Part shown: positions 1 through 6,180 of the stretch, piece by piece
Position numbering within the stretch: position 1 is the first letter of the stretch
Layout of the letters: every line of letters starts with the position of its first letter
Source: Verrucomicrobiota bacterium
Lineage (GTDB): Bacteria > Verrucomicrobiota > Verrucomicrobiia > Chthoniobacterales > UBA10450
Assembly: GCA_003221375.1 (NCBI GenBank)
Contig: QHRI01000248.1
Location: forward strand, 1 to 7,282
DNA: 7,282 bases
Direction: 5' to 3'
Translations under genes and position numbers: made by a program
The notes under the pieces: generated by a model
What the model was told of the DNA's origin: nothing
The model's database searches: none
The model's input: the letters and a program-made list of their open reading frames with translations, nothing else

Positions 1-2049
1 TATAACAGTCCCCGCGCGTGCCGGGAATAACATATCGCTGAGCGCATCGGGCCAGCTCTGCACTGTGATTTGGGCATTCGGCTCCAGACCGCTCAGCGTA
101 CGTTCAAGCGTAGCCGCCATTTCGTTCTGGGCCCGCTGCGACCGCACGACGAAAATCATGTGCATCTGCTCGTTTTGCGACAACGACAAATATGCCACCG
201 GCTGCGGCGGTTCTTGCATGTCGTGGTACTTGCCGTCCTCGACTACGCCGACTACTTCCACGAAGTCGATGGGAACGCCTTCCCTTCGCAGGAAGAAGTG
301 TTGCCCAATTGCCGACGTGTTGCCCCACATTTTTCGGGCAAAGGTTTGGTTAACGATCGCCACGTGCGGCGCTGTGGTGCTGTCGTGCCATGAGAAATCC
401 CGTCCACTGACAAGCCGAGTATCGGCGGCCTCCAAATATCCGGGCGACATGATGAACACATAGGACGCCAGCACAGAATTGTTCAGCGTGAACTCGGTCG
501 TCGCTGGTGGGAAAACCGGAACCCCACGCAGACCGCCGGTAAATGGCACTCTGCTTATCGCGCCAGCCGTCGCCACGCCGGGGATGTTCCGCATCGCTTC
601 AATCATCGCTTTCTTTTTCTCCGGCGGCACGCCACCTTCCACCAGATGCAGGTGCGTGTCGGCCAGCATCGCGCCTTGCGGCTGGAAGCCAAGCGGCGCG
701 TGCAGCACGCGCACCAGGCCGCGCACCGCGACCAGTGAAGCCGTGACCAGCAACATGCAAATCGCAATTTGCGCGCCTAACAACAAATCGCGCAGCGAAA
801 ACCGCCGGAATGGCATTGAATCCACTGGTCCGCTTTTCATTGCTTGCAACGGACTGCTCTGCCACACGGTTCTCACGGGAAGCATCCCAAACAGAAGCGC
901 GCTGACCAAGGTCAAGATGAAAGCTACCAGGTAAACACGCGCATCCAGACTCACTGTCAGATGGCCCTCGGACAATCGCCGGCTGATCACAACCAACAGT
1001 AAGCGAGCAATAAACAGCCCGGCTGCTCCGCCCAGCAACGACAGTACCATCGCCTCGGTCAGCAGTTGCCTAACGAGTCGCCAACGGCTCGCTCCGAGCG
1101 CGACACGGACCGCCAGTTCCCGGCTGCGATCTGCTGCGCGCGCGGCAAACAGGCTCGCAAGATTCGCGCACGCCGCCACCAGCACGAGGAGAGCCAGCCC
1201 CGTTACGCTATAAAGAAATCCGCGAATGACGTCACCGGCGTCCCCCTGAAGTCCTGGATGGATCAACCGCAGCGGCACTCCGGTGTCCGTCCCCGGATAT
1301 TCCTTCGCCAACTGGGTCGCGATCGCATTCAGATTTTCCGTTGCCTGCTCAGGCGTCACGCCGGACTTCAGCCGGCCAATTACTGTCAACCAATTCGCCG
1401 TCCGGTTGTGAAAGAAGTCTGCCTCGAAGGAATTCACCATGGGTATAAAGTAATCCGGCCAGTCGAATTGCTCCGTGCCGTGGAACCGCGCCGGTGCCAC
1501 GCCCACCACAGTGAAAGAATCCTTATTGAGCCGCACGGTCGTTCCGATCACTCCCGAATCGGCATTAAATGCGGTTCGCCAAAGATTATCACTCAACACC
1601 AGATAAGGCGCTGACTTTGGGCCACGGTCGTCAGAAACCTCGATGAACCGTCCTACCTCCGGCTGCACGCCTAACAGATCAAAATAATTGCCGGTGACCG
1701 CATAGCCGCGTACACTTTTCGTCGAGTTTCCCCAGCCCAGACGCGCATAAGCAAATCCATCAAAGGCGGCGATCCCACTGAAGGTGGTGCTTCGCTGACG
1801 AAAGTCTTCAAACGCAGGATAGGACGTAGTCAGTAATTTTCCGTACGCCCATTCCTTGTGGCGAAGTTGATACAGATTCTGCGGGTCCCTGACTTCCAGC
1901 GGGTGCAGCAGGACCGCGTTCATTACTCCGAAGACGACGACGTTTGCTCCGATCGCCAGCATCAGCGTGAGCACACCTACGAGCGTGAATACGGGAGACT
2001 TCCAAAGTACCCGTAGCGCATAGCGAATATCCAACAGCAGGTCCTTCAT
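1..2049 (-). CDS. ADOP/MacB-type ABC transporter permease, C-terminus cut by window edge
   Basis: Inner-membrane permease of the FtsX/MacB type, of the 'acidobacterial duplicated orphan permease' kind. The reading frame is open for 683 codons and runs off the left edge; family members are usually a little over 800 residues. The N-terminus carries the hallmark segment ALRVLWKSPVFTLVGVLTL, with helix 1 at about residues 20-48 and then a first periplasmic MacB-like core domain at about 55-265. Helix 2 lies at about 277-303, followed by the cytoplasmic loop RELAVRVALGASRWRLVRQL (310-329) and helices near 332-355 and 371-392. A second half starts at about 419 with helix 425-445 and a second periplasmic domain (about 460-683); the last helices lie outside. 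The ATG at 2049 has AAGG (2061-2064) 11 nt upstream. No ATPase gene is adjacent, as is normal for ADOPs. Such proteins are assumed to work in efflux or lipoprotein/peptide export; the substrate cannot be read from the sequence. Confidence 0.93.
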   Translation of the reverse strand, partial: MKDLLLDIRYALRVLWKSPVFTLVGVLTLMLAIGANVVVFGVMNAVLLHPLEVRDPQNLYQLRHKEWAYGKLLTTSYPAFEDFRQRSTTFSGIAAFDGFAYARLGWGNSTKSVRGYAVTGNYFDLLGVQPEVGRFIEVSDDRGPKSAPYLVLSDNLWRTAFNADSGVIGTTVRLNKDSFTVVGVAPARFHGTEQFDWPDYFIPMVNSFEADFFHNRTANWLTVIGRLKSGVTPEQATENLNAIATQLAKEYPGTDTGVPLRLIHPGLQGDAGDVIRGFLYSVTGLALLVLVAACANLASLFAARAADRSRELAVRVALGASRWRLVRQLLTEAMVLSLLGGAAGLFIARLLLVVISRRLSEGHLTVSLDARVYLVAFILTLVSALLFGMLPVRTVWQSSPLQAMKSGPVDSMPFRRFSLRDLLLGAQIAICMLLVTASLVAVRGLVRVLHAPLGFQPQGAMLADTHLHLVEGGVPPEKKKAMIEAMRNIPGVATAGAISRVPFTGGLRGVPVFPPATTEFTLNNSVLASYVFIMSPGYLEAADTRLVSGRDFSWHDSTTAPHVAIVNQTFARKMWGNTSAIGQHFFLRREGVPIDFVEVVGVVEDGKYHDMQEPPQPVAYLSLSQNEQMHMIFVVRSQRAQNEMAATLERTLSGLEPNAQITVQSWPDALSDMLFPARAGTVI

Positions 2050-2203
2050 GAATGACGAGGCCTTACCATGATAGTGCTCGTGAACCGTCGCCACGGCCAG
2101 CCACCTAGCAAATTTTCGTACTCACAATCCTCAACCAGCTAACGAATTCGGAGCAACCTGTGCCTTTAAGACTTATTTTTTTAGCGACTGACGCGCTTGC
2201 GCT

Positions 2204-2995
2204 TCATTGAGTCAGAAATCCGGTTAACGGACTTGTGGCCGACGCTGCGTTGAGTTTATCGGCTAACCCAATCTCGCGCGCTTCGCGTCCTGCCTCGATT
2301 GCTTTTTTGAATGCTTTTGCCATGCGCACGGGATCGGACGCGATTGCGATGGCAGTGTTCACAAGCACCGCATCGGCTCCCATCTCCATCGCTTCAGCGG
2401 CGTGACTCGGCGCGCCGAGTCCGGCGTCAACGACTACCGGAACGGTCGCCTGTTCGATGATGATTTCGATCTGCGCGCGCGTTTCGATGCCGCGGTTGCT
2501 GCCGATCGGCGACCCGAGCGGCATCACCGTGGCCGTGCCGACGTCCTGCAATCTTTTCGCGAGCACGGGATCGGCGTTGATGTACGGAAGAACAGTGAAC
2601 CCTTCTTTCACCAGAATTTCCGCTGCCGCGAGTGTCTCAACAGGATCGGGCAACAAGTAGCGCGGGTCTGGATGAATCTCGAGCTTGATCCATTTCGGTA
2701 GACCCGCGCTGGCAGCCAACCACGCGAGGCGCACTGCCTCGTCGGCGTTACGCGCGCCGCTAGTGTTGGGCAAAAGAAGAAAACGTTTGGGATCGATAAA
2801 GTCGAGAATGTTTGCAAACGGATCGTGCTTGCCTGAGAGATCTGCGCGACGCAGCGCCACTGTGACCAGCTCCGCGCCGCTGGCAACGAGCGCGTCGCGC
2901 ATCAATTCGTTCGACGCGAACTTGCCTGTGCCGATCAGCAAACGCGACGTGAACTCGCGATCGGCGATCTTCAGTTTTGAAGGTTTGTCCGCCAT
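2204..2995 (-). CDS. thiG: Thiazole synthase ThiG
   Basis: Cytosolic TIM-barrel enzyme that makes the thiazole phosphate of thiamine from 1-deoxy-D-xylulose 5-phosphate, dehydroglycine and sulfur delivered by ThiS thiocarboxylate. The 263 residues match the family's usual length. Visible signatures are the N-terminal [10 protein letters not shown] (17-26), [16 protein letters not shown] (76-91), the Schiff-base lysine K104 in [19 protein letters not shown] (114-126), [12 protein letters not shown] (132-143), [13 protein letters not shown] (158-170), [16 protein letters not shown] (185-200) and [13 protein letters not shown] (205-217). The ATG at 2995 precedes the conserved barrel start by the expected ~17 residues, though no clear Shine-Dalgarno sequence lies before it. 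The frame looks intact. No thiS, thiE, thiH or thiO lies beside it: the upstream neighbour is a divergent DNA methylase only 21 bp away and the downstream one is an unrelated permease. The identification is secure; the isolation of the gene is odd. Confidence 0.97.
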   Translation of the reverse strand: MADKPSKLKIADREFTSRLLIGTGKFASNELMRDALVASGAELVTVALRRADLSGKHDPFANILDFIDPKRFLLLPNTSGARNADEAVRLAWLAASAGLPKWIKLEIHPDPRYLLPDPVETLAAAEILVKEGFTVLPYINADPVLAKRLQDVGTATVMPLGSPIGSNRGIETRAQIEIIIEQATVPVVVDAGLGAPSHAAEAMEMGADAVLVNTAIAIASDPVRMAKAFKKAIEAGREAREIGLADKLNAASATSPLTGFLTQ

Positions 2996-3016
2996 CGATG
3001 GAGAATAAACAAAGGA

Positions 3017-3781
3017 ATGTCGCGGCTCACAAATGAAAGTGTTAATCTTGTGGTGACCTCACCACCCTACAATCTGGGGATTGGCTACAGACAATATGCC
3101 GACCGACAGGACCGACATTCCTATTTGAACTGGTGCACCAAATGGGCAACACAAGTTCGAAGAATTCTACAATTGAACGGATCCTTGTTTCTGAACATCG
3201 GCTCCGCACCATCAAATCCGATGTTGCCCCATCAAATCGTGATGGAGCTGACATCCGCCTCAGGCGGATTCGTTTTGCAGAACACGATTCACTGGATCAA
3301 GTCGATAACGATTGAGGATCGAAAGGGTGATCTAAAGTCATATGGTCATTTCAAGCCAATCAATTCGAAACGATTTCTTAACGATTGTCACGAGTACATC
3401 TTTCACTTTACCAAGTCGGGACGAGTGGAGATCGATCGGCTAGGACTCGGCGTTCCGTACCAGGACAAAAGCAACATCGCGCGCTGGTCGCATACTCGCG
3501 GAAGCGATCTACGCTGTCGCGGCAACACGTGGTTCATTCCCTACGAAACAATTCAGAGCCGCGAGAAAGAACGGCCGCACCCTGCGACATTTCCCGTTCA
3601 ACTCGCCGAATGGTGCATCAAACTACACGGCGTTTCGCGGATCGAAACGATGCTCGATCCGTTTCTCGGCATCGGAAACTCCGCCGTCGCGGCCCTGCGC
3701 TGTGGCGTGAAAAAATTTATCGGGTTTGAAATCGACGAGGCTTATCTCGCAGAGGCGAAGCGACGCTTGCACGCACTGTGA
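3017..3781 (+). CDS. Orphan beta-class DNA methyltransferase (N4-cytosine/N6-adenine), N-terminus short
   Basis: AdoMet-dependent methyltransferase acting on an exocyclic amino group in DNA. Motif order is that of the beta class: the catalytic motif IV TSPPYN comes first (14-19), then the variable target-recognition part, then [12 protein letters not shown] (188-199) and motif [10 protein letters not shown] (214-222), followed by the acidic GFEID (236-240). SPPY rather than DPPY leans towards N4-cytosine, but does not prove it. Family members normally have about 20 more residues before motif IV, including a GD...L element; here only 13 residues precede TSPPY. No ATG, GTG or TTG exists upstream in frame before a TGA at 2978-2980, so the shortness is real in this sequence. 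A purine-rich AAAGGA directly abuts the ATG, and GGAG (3000-3003) sits 13 nt upstream, so initiation looks poor. No restriction endonuclease gene is adjacent. It could be an orphan regulatory methylase or a remnant of a mobile restriction-modification system. Confidence 0.9.
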   Translation: MSRLTNESVNLVVTSPPYNLGIGYRQYADRQDRHSYLNWCTKWATQVRRILQLNGSLFLNIGSAPSNPMLPHQIVMELTSASGGFVLQNTIHWIKSITIEDRKGDLKSYGHFKPINSKRFLNDCHEYIFHFTKSGRVEIDRLGLGVPYQDKSNIARWSHTRGSDLRCRGNTWFIPYETIQSREKERPHPATFPVQLAEWCIKLHGVSRIETMLDPFLGIGNSAVAALRCGVKKFIGFEIDEAYLAEAKRRLHAL

Positions 3782-3790
3782 TGTCATCAC
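3778..3790. promoter_or_regulatory. Perfect 6-bp-arm dyad over the methylase stop codon
   Basis: GTGATG-T-CATCAC is a perfect inverted repeat with a one-base centre; it includes the methylase TGA (3779-3781). A one-base loop is too tight for an RNA hairpin and no T-run follows, so it is not a terminator. It could be a protein-binding site or chance. Confidence 0.2.
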
Positions 3791-3893
3791 AAGAGATCAA
3801 GCTGGACGAGTCAGCTTTCAGCCGATCGCTGACGCCAAACTGGTCTTAAAGAAATTTGCCGCCTGGAATTTGTGGCTTCACCGCATGTGATAC

Positions 3894-3897
3894 AGGA
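3894..3897 (+). promoter_or_regulatory. Shine-Dalgarno AGGA that picks the TTG start of the hydrolase
   Basis: AGGA lies 9 nt before the TTG at 3907. That TTG begins a Lys-Arg plus leucine-rich segment typical of a signal peptide. An earlier in-frame TTG at 3856 lacks such a site and would put 17 residues before the signal sequence. Confidence 0.5.
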
Positions 3898-3906
3898 TAC
3901 CATTGC

Positions 3907-4623
3907 TTGAAAAGGTTATTGTTAGTTCCACTGGTTGTCACCTTCCTCAAGGTCATAGCAACCTCCGGCGTGGACGCAGCCGGAGCTTCTTTGAAGTTTG
4001 GTGGTGTTTCATTTTCTTCAGGTTCAACTGTCCAGGCTAATGTTCCGCTCAGCGCCCAGGAAAAATCGTTAGCCGGGCAGGGCGGCAATCCCGTTCCGCC
4101 CTATGCAGTCGCTGTGCTGGCGACGCCCGCAAATTTTAATCCGGCTAAAAGCTGGCCGGTCTTAGTAGTTTGTTCTACGAGCGACTTCAAACGTCAGAAT
4201 CGAGATGATCTGCGCGATTTTTATAAAAGGACTGGCCTCGCCGAGGGCTGGGTGCTGCTGGCGGGCGATGGTCCGCAACATGCGCGCAACGATACCGCCG
4301 CATGGCGCGGAGCGATGACACTCGCTGCGATCAGTGCGCTTCACCATAGCTTTCCCGGATCGGAGAAATGGCCGGTGGCGTGTGCCGGATTTTCTGGCGG
4401 AGGAAAAGGGGTTGGTTACGTCGCACCTTTGCTCGCGAGGAATGGTTGTCGCGTCATCGGAATTTATATGACCGGTGCTAACGAAGACCATTTGAGCGAC
4501 GGATATGCGAGGATTCAACCCGGCGCGGAATTCCTTAACGCGGCAATTTATAACGGTGGTCATGAAGTCAACGACGCGCAAACTTCAATCGCGCTGGGCT
4601 GGTTTCGCGAGCAGGCGAAATAA
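3907..4623 (+). CDS. Exported alpha/beta-hydrolase-fold protein, probably internally shortened
   Basis: Predicted secreted serine hydrolase of unknown substrate, 238 residues from a TTG start. Residues 1-24 look like a Sec signal peptide (Lys-Arg, then LLLVPLVV, cleavage near VDA/AG), although a lysine near residue 15 interrupts the hydrophobic stretch. The fold signatures are WPVLVVCSTSD (83-93), GWVLLAGDGP (114-123) and the nucleophile elbow GFSGG with S163 (161-165). GGHEV with H219 supplies the likely catalytic histidine near the C-terminus. Compared with my memory of related proteins, about 35 residues are missing between GANED (191-195) and GGHEV: the beta-strand/helix unit that normally carries the catalytic aspartate. 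D194 or D198 are the only nearby acids. The gene follows the methylase by 125 bp on the same strand and converges on the PH-like gene. An esterase or depolymerase-like role is possible, but no substrate can be assigned. Confidence 0.75.
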   Translation: MKRLLLVPLVVTFLKVIATSGVDAAGASLKFGGVSFSSGSTVQANVPLSAQEKSLAGQGGNPVPPYAVAVLATPANFNPAKSWPVLVVCSTSDFKRQNRDDLRDFYKRTGLAEGWVLLAGDGPQHARNDTAAWRGAMTLAAISALHHSFPGSEKWPVACAGFSGGGKGVGYVAPLLARNGCRVIGIYMTGANEDHLSDGYARIQPGAEFLNAAIYNGGHEVNDAQTSIALGWFREQAK

Positions 4624-4640
4624 TCGAAGCATTGTAAACG

Positions 4641-4746
4641 GTCATTCTAAACGCACCGAGGAACCTCGCATTCGAAGCTTTGATTACATGTCGTATCTGG
4701 CGTGGGGTTCGCAGCCTGTGGGGTCCCTCACTGCATTGGGAGTGAC
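4641..4746. repeat. Degenerate MITE/REP-like inverted repeat between convergent genes
   Basis: The left arm 4641-4669 (starting GTCATTCTAAACGCACCGAG) and the reverse complement of the right arm 4718-4746 (starting GTCACTCCCAATGCAGTGAG) agree at 20 of 29 positions; four further positions would form G-U pairs in plus-strand RNA. The ~48-base centre is unpaired as far as I can see. Inside, GTGGGGTTC (4702-4710) and GTGGGGTCC (4718-4726) form a near-direct repeat. The ends resemble the GTCATTCTGAG...CTCAGAATGAC hairpins that recur in intergenic DNA of many environmental bacteria. It fills most of the space between two converging stop codons and could help end transcription from either side, but it lacks a terminal T-run. 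It has no coding capacity. Confidence 0.5.
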
Positions 4747-4766
4747 ACGCTAAATCTTGAGCGCAA

Positions 4767-5210
4767 TCAGTTCGCCTTTATGAAACGCCGAATGGCGTCC
4801 ACAAGCCCGCGAGGGTCATCGGTGCCTAACGCGAATTTTCGTCCAACCTGCAAAGTAATCGCCACCGCGTCCCAGCCCTTGACGTTATAGAGCCAACCAT
4901 TGGGCGTTGAATGAATTCCCCAACCGTACCACCAGCGAATGCGGATTGGTTCGCATGCAGCAATCTCCGCGATTCGCACTTTCTTGCGGATAATGCCTAT
5001 TCCGAATGACCAACGCAGCGTTTCGTTGTCGGCCGTGATCCTGAGTTTGTAGAACAGTGGGATTGTGATTAGAAATACGATCGAAACGACTGCGAGAATC
5101 TCCCGATGCGGAGATGATTCAAAGGTCGCGCCGAACGCGACCAGAACCGCCGCAGCAACCGGGAACCAGATCAGCGGGTAACCGATCTGCGTGTGCTCGT
5201 ATCGCGTCAC
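4767..5210 (-). CDS. Small two-helix membrane protein, bacterial PH-like domain
   Basis: Predicted inner-membrane protein of 147 residues and unknown function. Two hydrophobic helices lie at about 11-29 and 37-54 with a short loop between. A soluble, probably cytosolic C-terminal part (55-147) reads like a bacterial PH-type beta-sandwich: YKLRITADNETLRWSFG (54-70), RWWYGWGIHSTPNGWLYN (92-109) and FALGTDDPRGLVDAI (126-140), ending in an amphipathic helix. The start is GTG at 5210; it overlaps the stop of the upstream HD-domain gene as GTGA, and a purine-rich AAGAAGAG lies about 8 nt ahead. Translation is therefore probably coupled to the HD gene, and the two may share an operon. The downstream end faces the inverted repeat. 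The PH-like call rests on pattern resemblance only. Confidence 0.75.
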   Translation of the reverse strand: MTRYEHTQIGYPLIWFPVAAAVLVAFGATFESSPHREILAVVSIVFLITIPLFYKLRITADNETLRWSFGIGIIRKKVRIAEIAACEPIRIRWWYGWGIHSTPNGWLYNVKGWDAVAITLQVGRKFALGTDDPRGLVDAIRRFIKAN

Positions 5211-6073
5211 AGAAGCTCTTCTTTTGCGTTCTGCGGGGCTGACTGCTGAAATTTCTCCAGCGACTTTACTAAATTTCCGGGCAGCGGCCTCACACGATCA
5301 AAAATGCGCGCAGCCAGAGGTTTCGCTGTGGTGTAACCCGCCGCGAACATTTCCAGCCGGGCATCGAGGTTGTCGATGTAATGGAGAGCCATTGCTTCCG
5401 GTGTTTTTGGATCGACGGGCGAACCCATTTGCTTGTCGCCATGATGTGAACCAATGAGGTGCAGAAGATGTATGCGCACATCTTCGGAAGGCGGCCGATA
5501 CCCTTTCCAGACATCTGCGTTTTCGGCGGAGAGCTTTTGCCACAACGAATTGACCAGCTCGAGTCCGATCGAAATGTGGCCCACTAATTCACCAAGCTCG
5601 TCGTAGCTCATAACGAAGCCGCTTTCAGAAAACTGGTTTTCCCAAAGCTTACCTGAGTCGTGAAAGAGAACGCCCGCGATCAAAAGATCAAGGTTCAACT
5701 GTGCGTAGAGAGGCGCGATGGCTCTGGCTATGCGCATCATTTGCGCGGTGTGCTCGACGAGGCCGCCGCGCCGGGCATGATGATATTTGCGAGCTGCTGC
5801 GGCCCGACGAAATCGGTCGCCCCATTTGTTGACGAACGTTTCGGACAACGTGCGAAGGCGAGGATCAACGATCATGCCAATGGATTGCACGATAAATTCC
5901 CAGTCAGATGCCTGTTTTGTGCGCAAGTCTGCTGGTCCTTCCAGCAGTTCTTTTTTCTCTTGGTCAGAGAGTGGCCTTACCATCCACTTGTCTGCTTCAA
6001 GTCCGTATTGCGGGTGTACACGAAAGTCGCCAGTGCGTCTTTGCAGTGGCCGCTTCCACCTGCACGTGCACAC
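5207..6073 (-). CDS. YhaM-like HD-domain 3'-5' exoribonuclease, HD part; N-terminus damaged
   Basis: Metal-dependent HD-superfamily protein resembling YhaM/CBF1 3'-5' exoribonucleases, cytosolic. Counting from a GTG at 6073 (288 codons), the HD signatures are HHARRGGLVEH (98-108), LIAGVLFHDSGK (131-142, H138-D139), GELVGHISIG (161-170), LIGSHHGDKQMGSP (206-219) and HYIDNLDARLEMF (231-243), giving a full set of metal ligands. YhaM proteins begin with an OB-fold of about 90 residues. Here only its last strand seems left in this frame (GDFRVHPQYGLEADKW, 15-30); residues 1-13 are rich in Arg and Cys and look like out-of-frame translation. The true N-terminus is found in another frame just upstream (see 5997-6125). 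If made at all, the protein could start at the GTG or at Met31 (ATG 5981-5983), giving an HD-only form. The stop overlaps the membrane-protein start by 4 bases. Confidence 0.85.
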   Translation of the reverse strand: MCTCRWKRPLQRRTGDFRVHPQYGLEADKWMVRPLSDQEKKELLEGPADLRTKQASDWEFIVQSIGMIVDPRLRTLSETFVNKWGDRFRRAAAARKYHHARRGGLVEHTAQMMRIARAIAPLYAQLNLDLLIAGVLFHDSGKLWENQFSESGFVMSYDELGELVGHISIGLELVNSLWQKLSAENADVWKGYRPPSEDVRIHLLHLIGSHHGDKQMGSPVDPKTPEAMALHYIDNLDARLEMFAAGYTTAKPLAARIFDRVRPLPGNLVKSLEKFQQSAPQNAKEELL

Positions 6074-6125
6074 GCGCTGGCACAGCGCCGTTTTGCGCGG
6101 CCCGGCGAATTTCAGTCAGCGTCAT
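5997..6125 (-). pseudogene. Detached N-terminal fragment of the YhaM-like gene (OB-fold start)
   Basis: An ATG at 6125 with AGGGG (6135-6139) 9 nt upstream opens 42 codons ending at TGA 5997-5999. The first 30 residues (MTLTEIRRAAQNGAVPARVH, then VQVEAATAKT) look like the N-terminus of YhaM-like proteins entering the first OB-fold strand; the remaining 12 look like read-through in the wrong frame. The HD protein's conserved sequence resumes in a different frame at GDF...YGLEADKW, near 6031. Only a few bases separate the two parts, where the family has roughly 50-60 residues of OB-fold. The simplest reading is an internal deletion of about 150-180 bp that also broke the frame, somewhere around 6030-6045. 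An in-frame ATG at 6134 is an alternative start, but it abuts the AGGGG. Confidence 0.6.
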
Positions 6126-6134
6126 CGAATCCAT

Positions 6135-6139
6135 CCCCT
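6135..6139 (-). promoter_or_regulatory. Shine-Dalgarno AGGGG of the broken YhaM-like gene
   Basis: AGGGG on the minus strand sits 9 nt before the ATG at 6125. It is the best ribosome-binding site in this part of the window and marks where the original gene started, upstream of the damaged region. The GTG at 6073 has no comparable site. Confidence 0.5.
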
Positions 6140-6157
6140 AAATCTAACACAAGCTGC

Positions 6158-6172
6158 AAACGTGCTACGTTT
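6158..6172. promoter_or_regulatory. Perfect dyad AAACGT-GCT-ACGTTT in the divergent yhaM-like/thrC spacer
   Basis: Two perfect 6-bp arms around a 3-bp centre lie in the 55-bp spacer between the starts at 6125 (minus) and 6181 (plus), 8 bp before the thrC ATG. The position suits an operator controlling one or both genes. No regulator gene is nearby and no second copy was seen in the window, so function is inferred from symmetry and place only. Confidence 0.35.
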
Positions 6173-6180
6173 AATGTCCC

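Noticed and set aside
1066..1614. 182-codon plus-strand open frame
   Set aside because: It lies antisense within the permease gene, has no recognisable motif, and is rich in Arg and His as expected of a shadow frame.
2092..2094. GTG as an upstream start of the permease
   Set aside because: It would add 15 residues unlike the family and has no ribosome-binding site; the ATG at 2049 directly precedes the conserved N-terminal helix.
2171..2203. T-run next to a GCGCTTGCGC/AGCG...CGCT symmetric stretch downstream of thiG, as a terminator
   Set aside because: On the minus strand, where thiG is transcribed, the run after the stem reads as A, not T; on the plus strand the T-run comes before the stem. 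The GCGC arms have only a two-base loop.
2685..3008. 107-codon plus-strand open frame that could be the missing methylase N-terminus
   Set aside because: It is antisense to thiG, shows no GD...L or methylase motif, and ends in a different frame from the methylase.
3811..3832. TCAGC...GCTGA stem between methylase and hydrolase as a terminator
   Set aside because: It has only five pairs around a 12-base loop and no following T-run.
3856..3906. Earlier TTG start for the hydrolase
   Set aside because: It would put 17 residues ahead of the signal peptide and lacks a ribosome-binding site, whereas the TTG at 3907 has AGGA 9 nt upstream.
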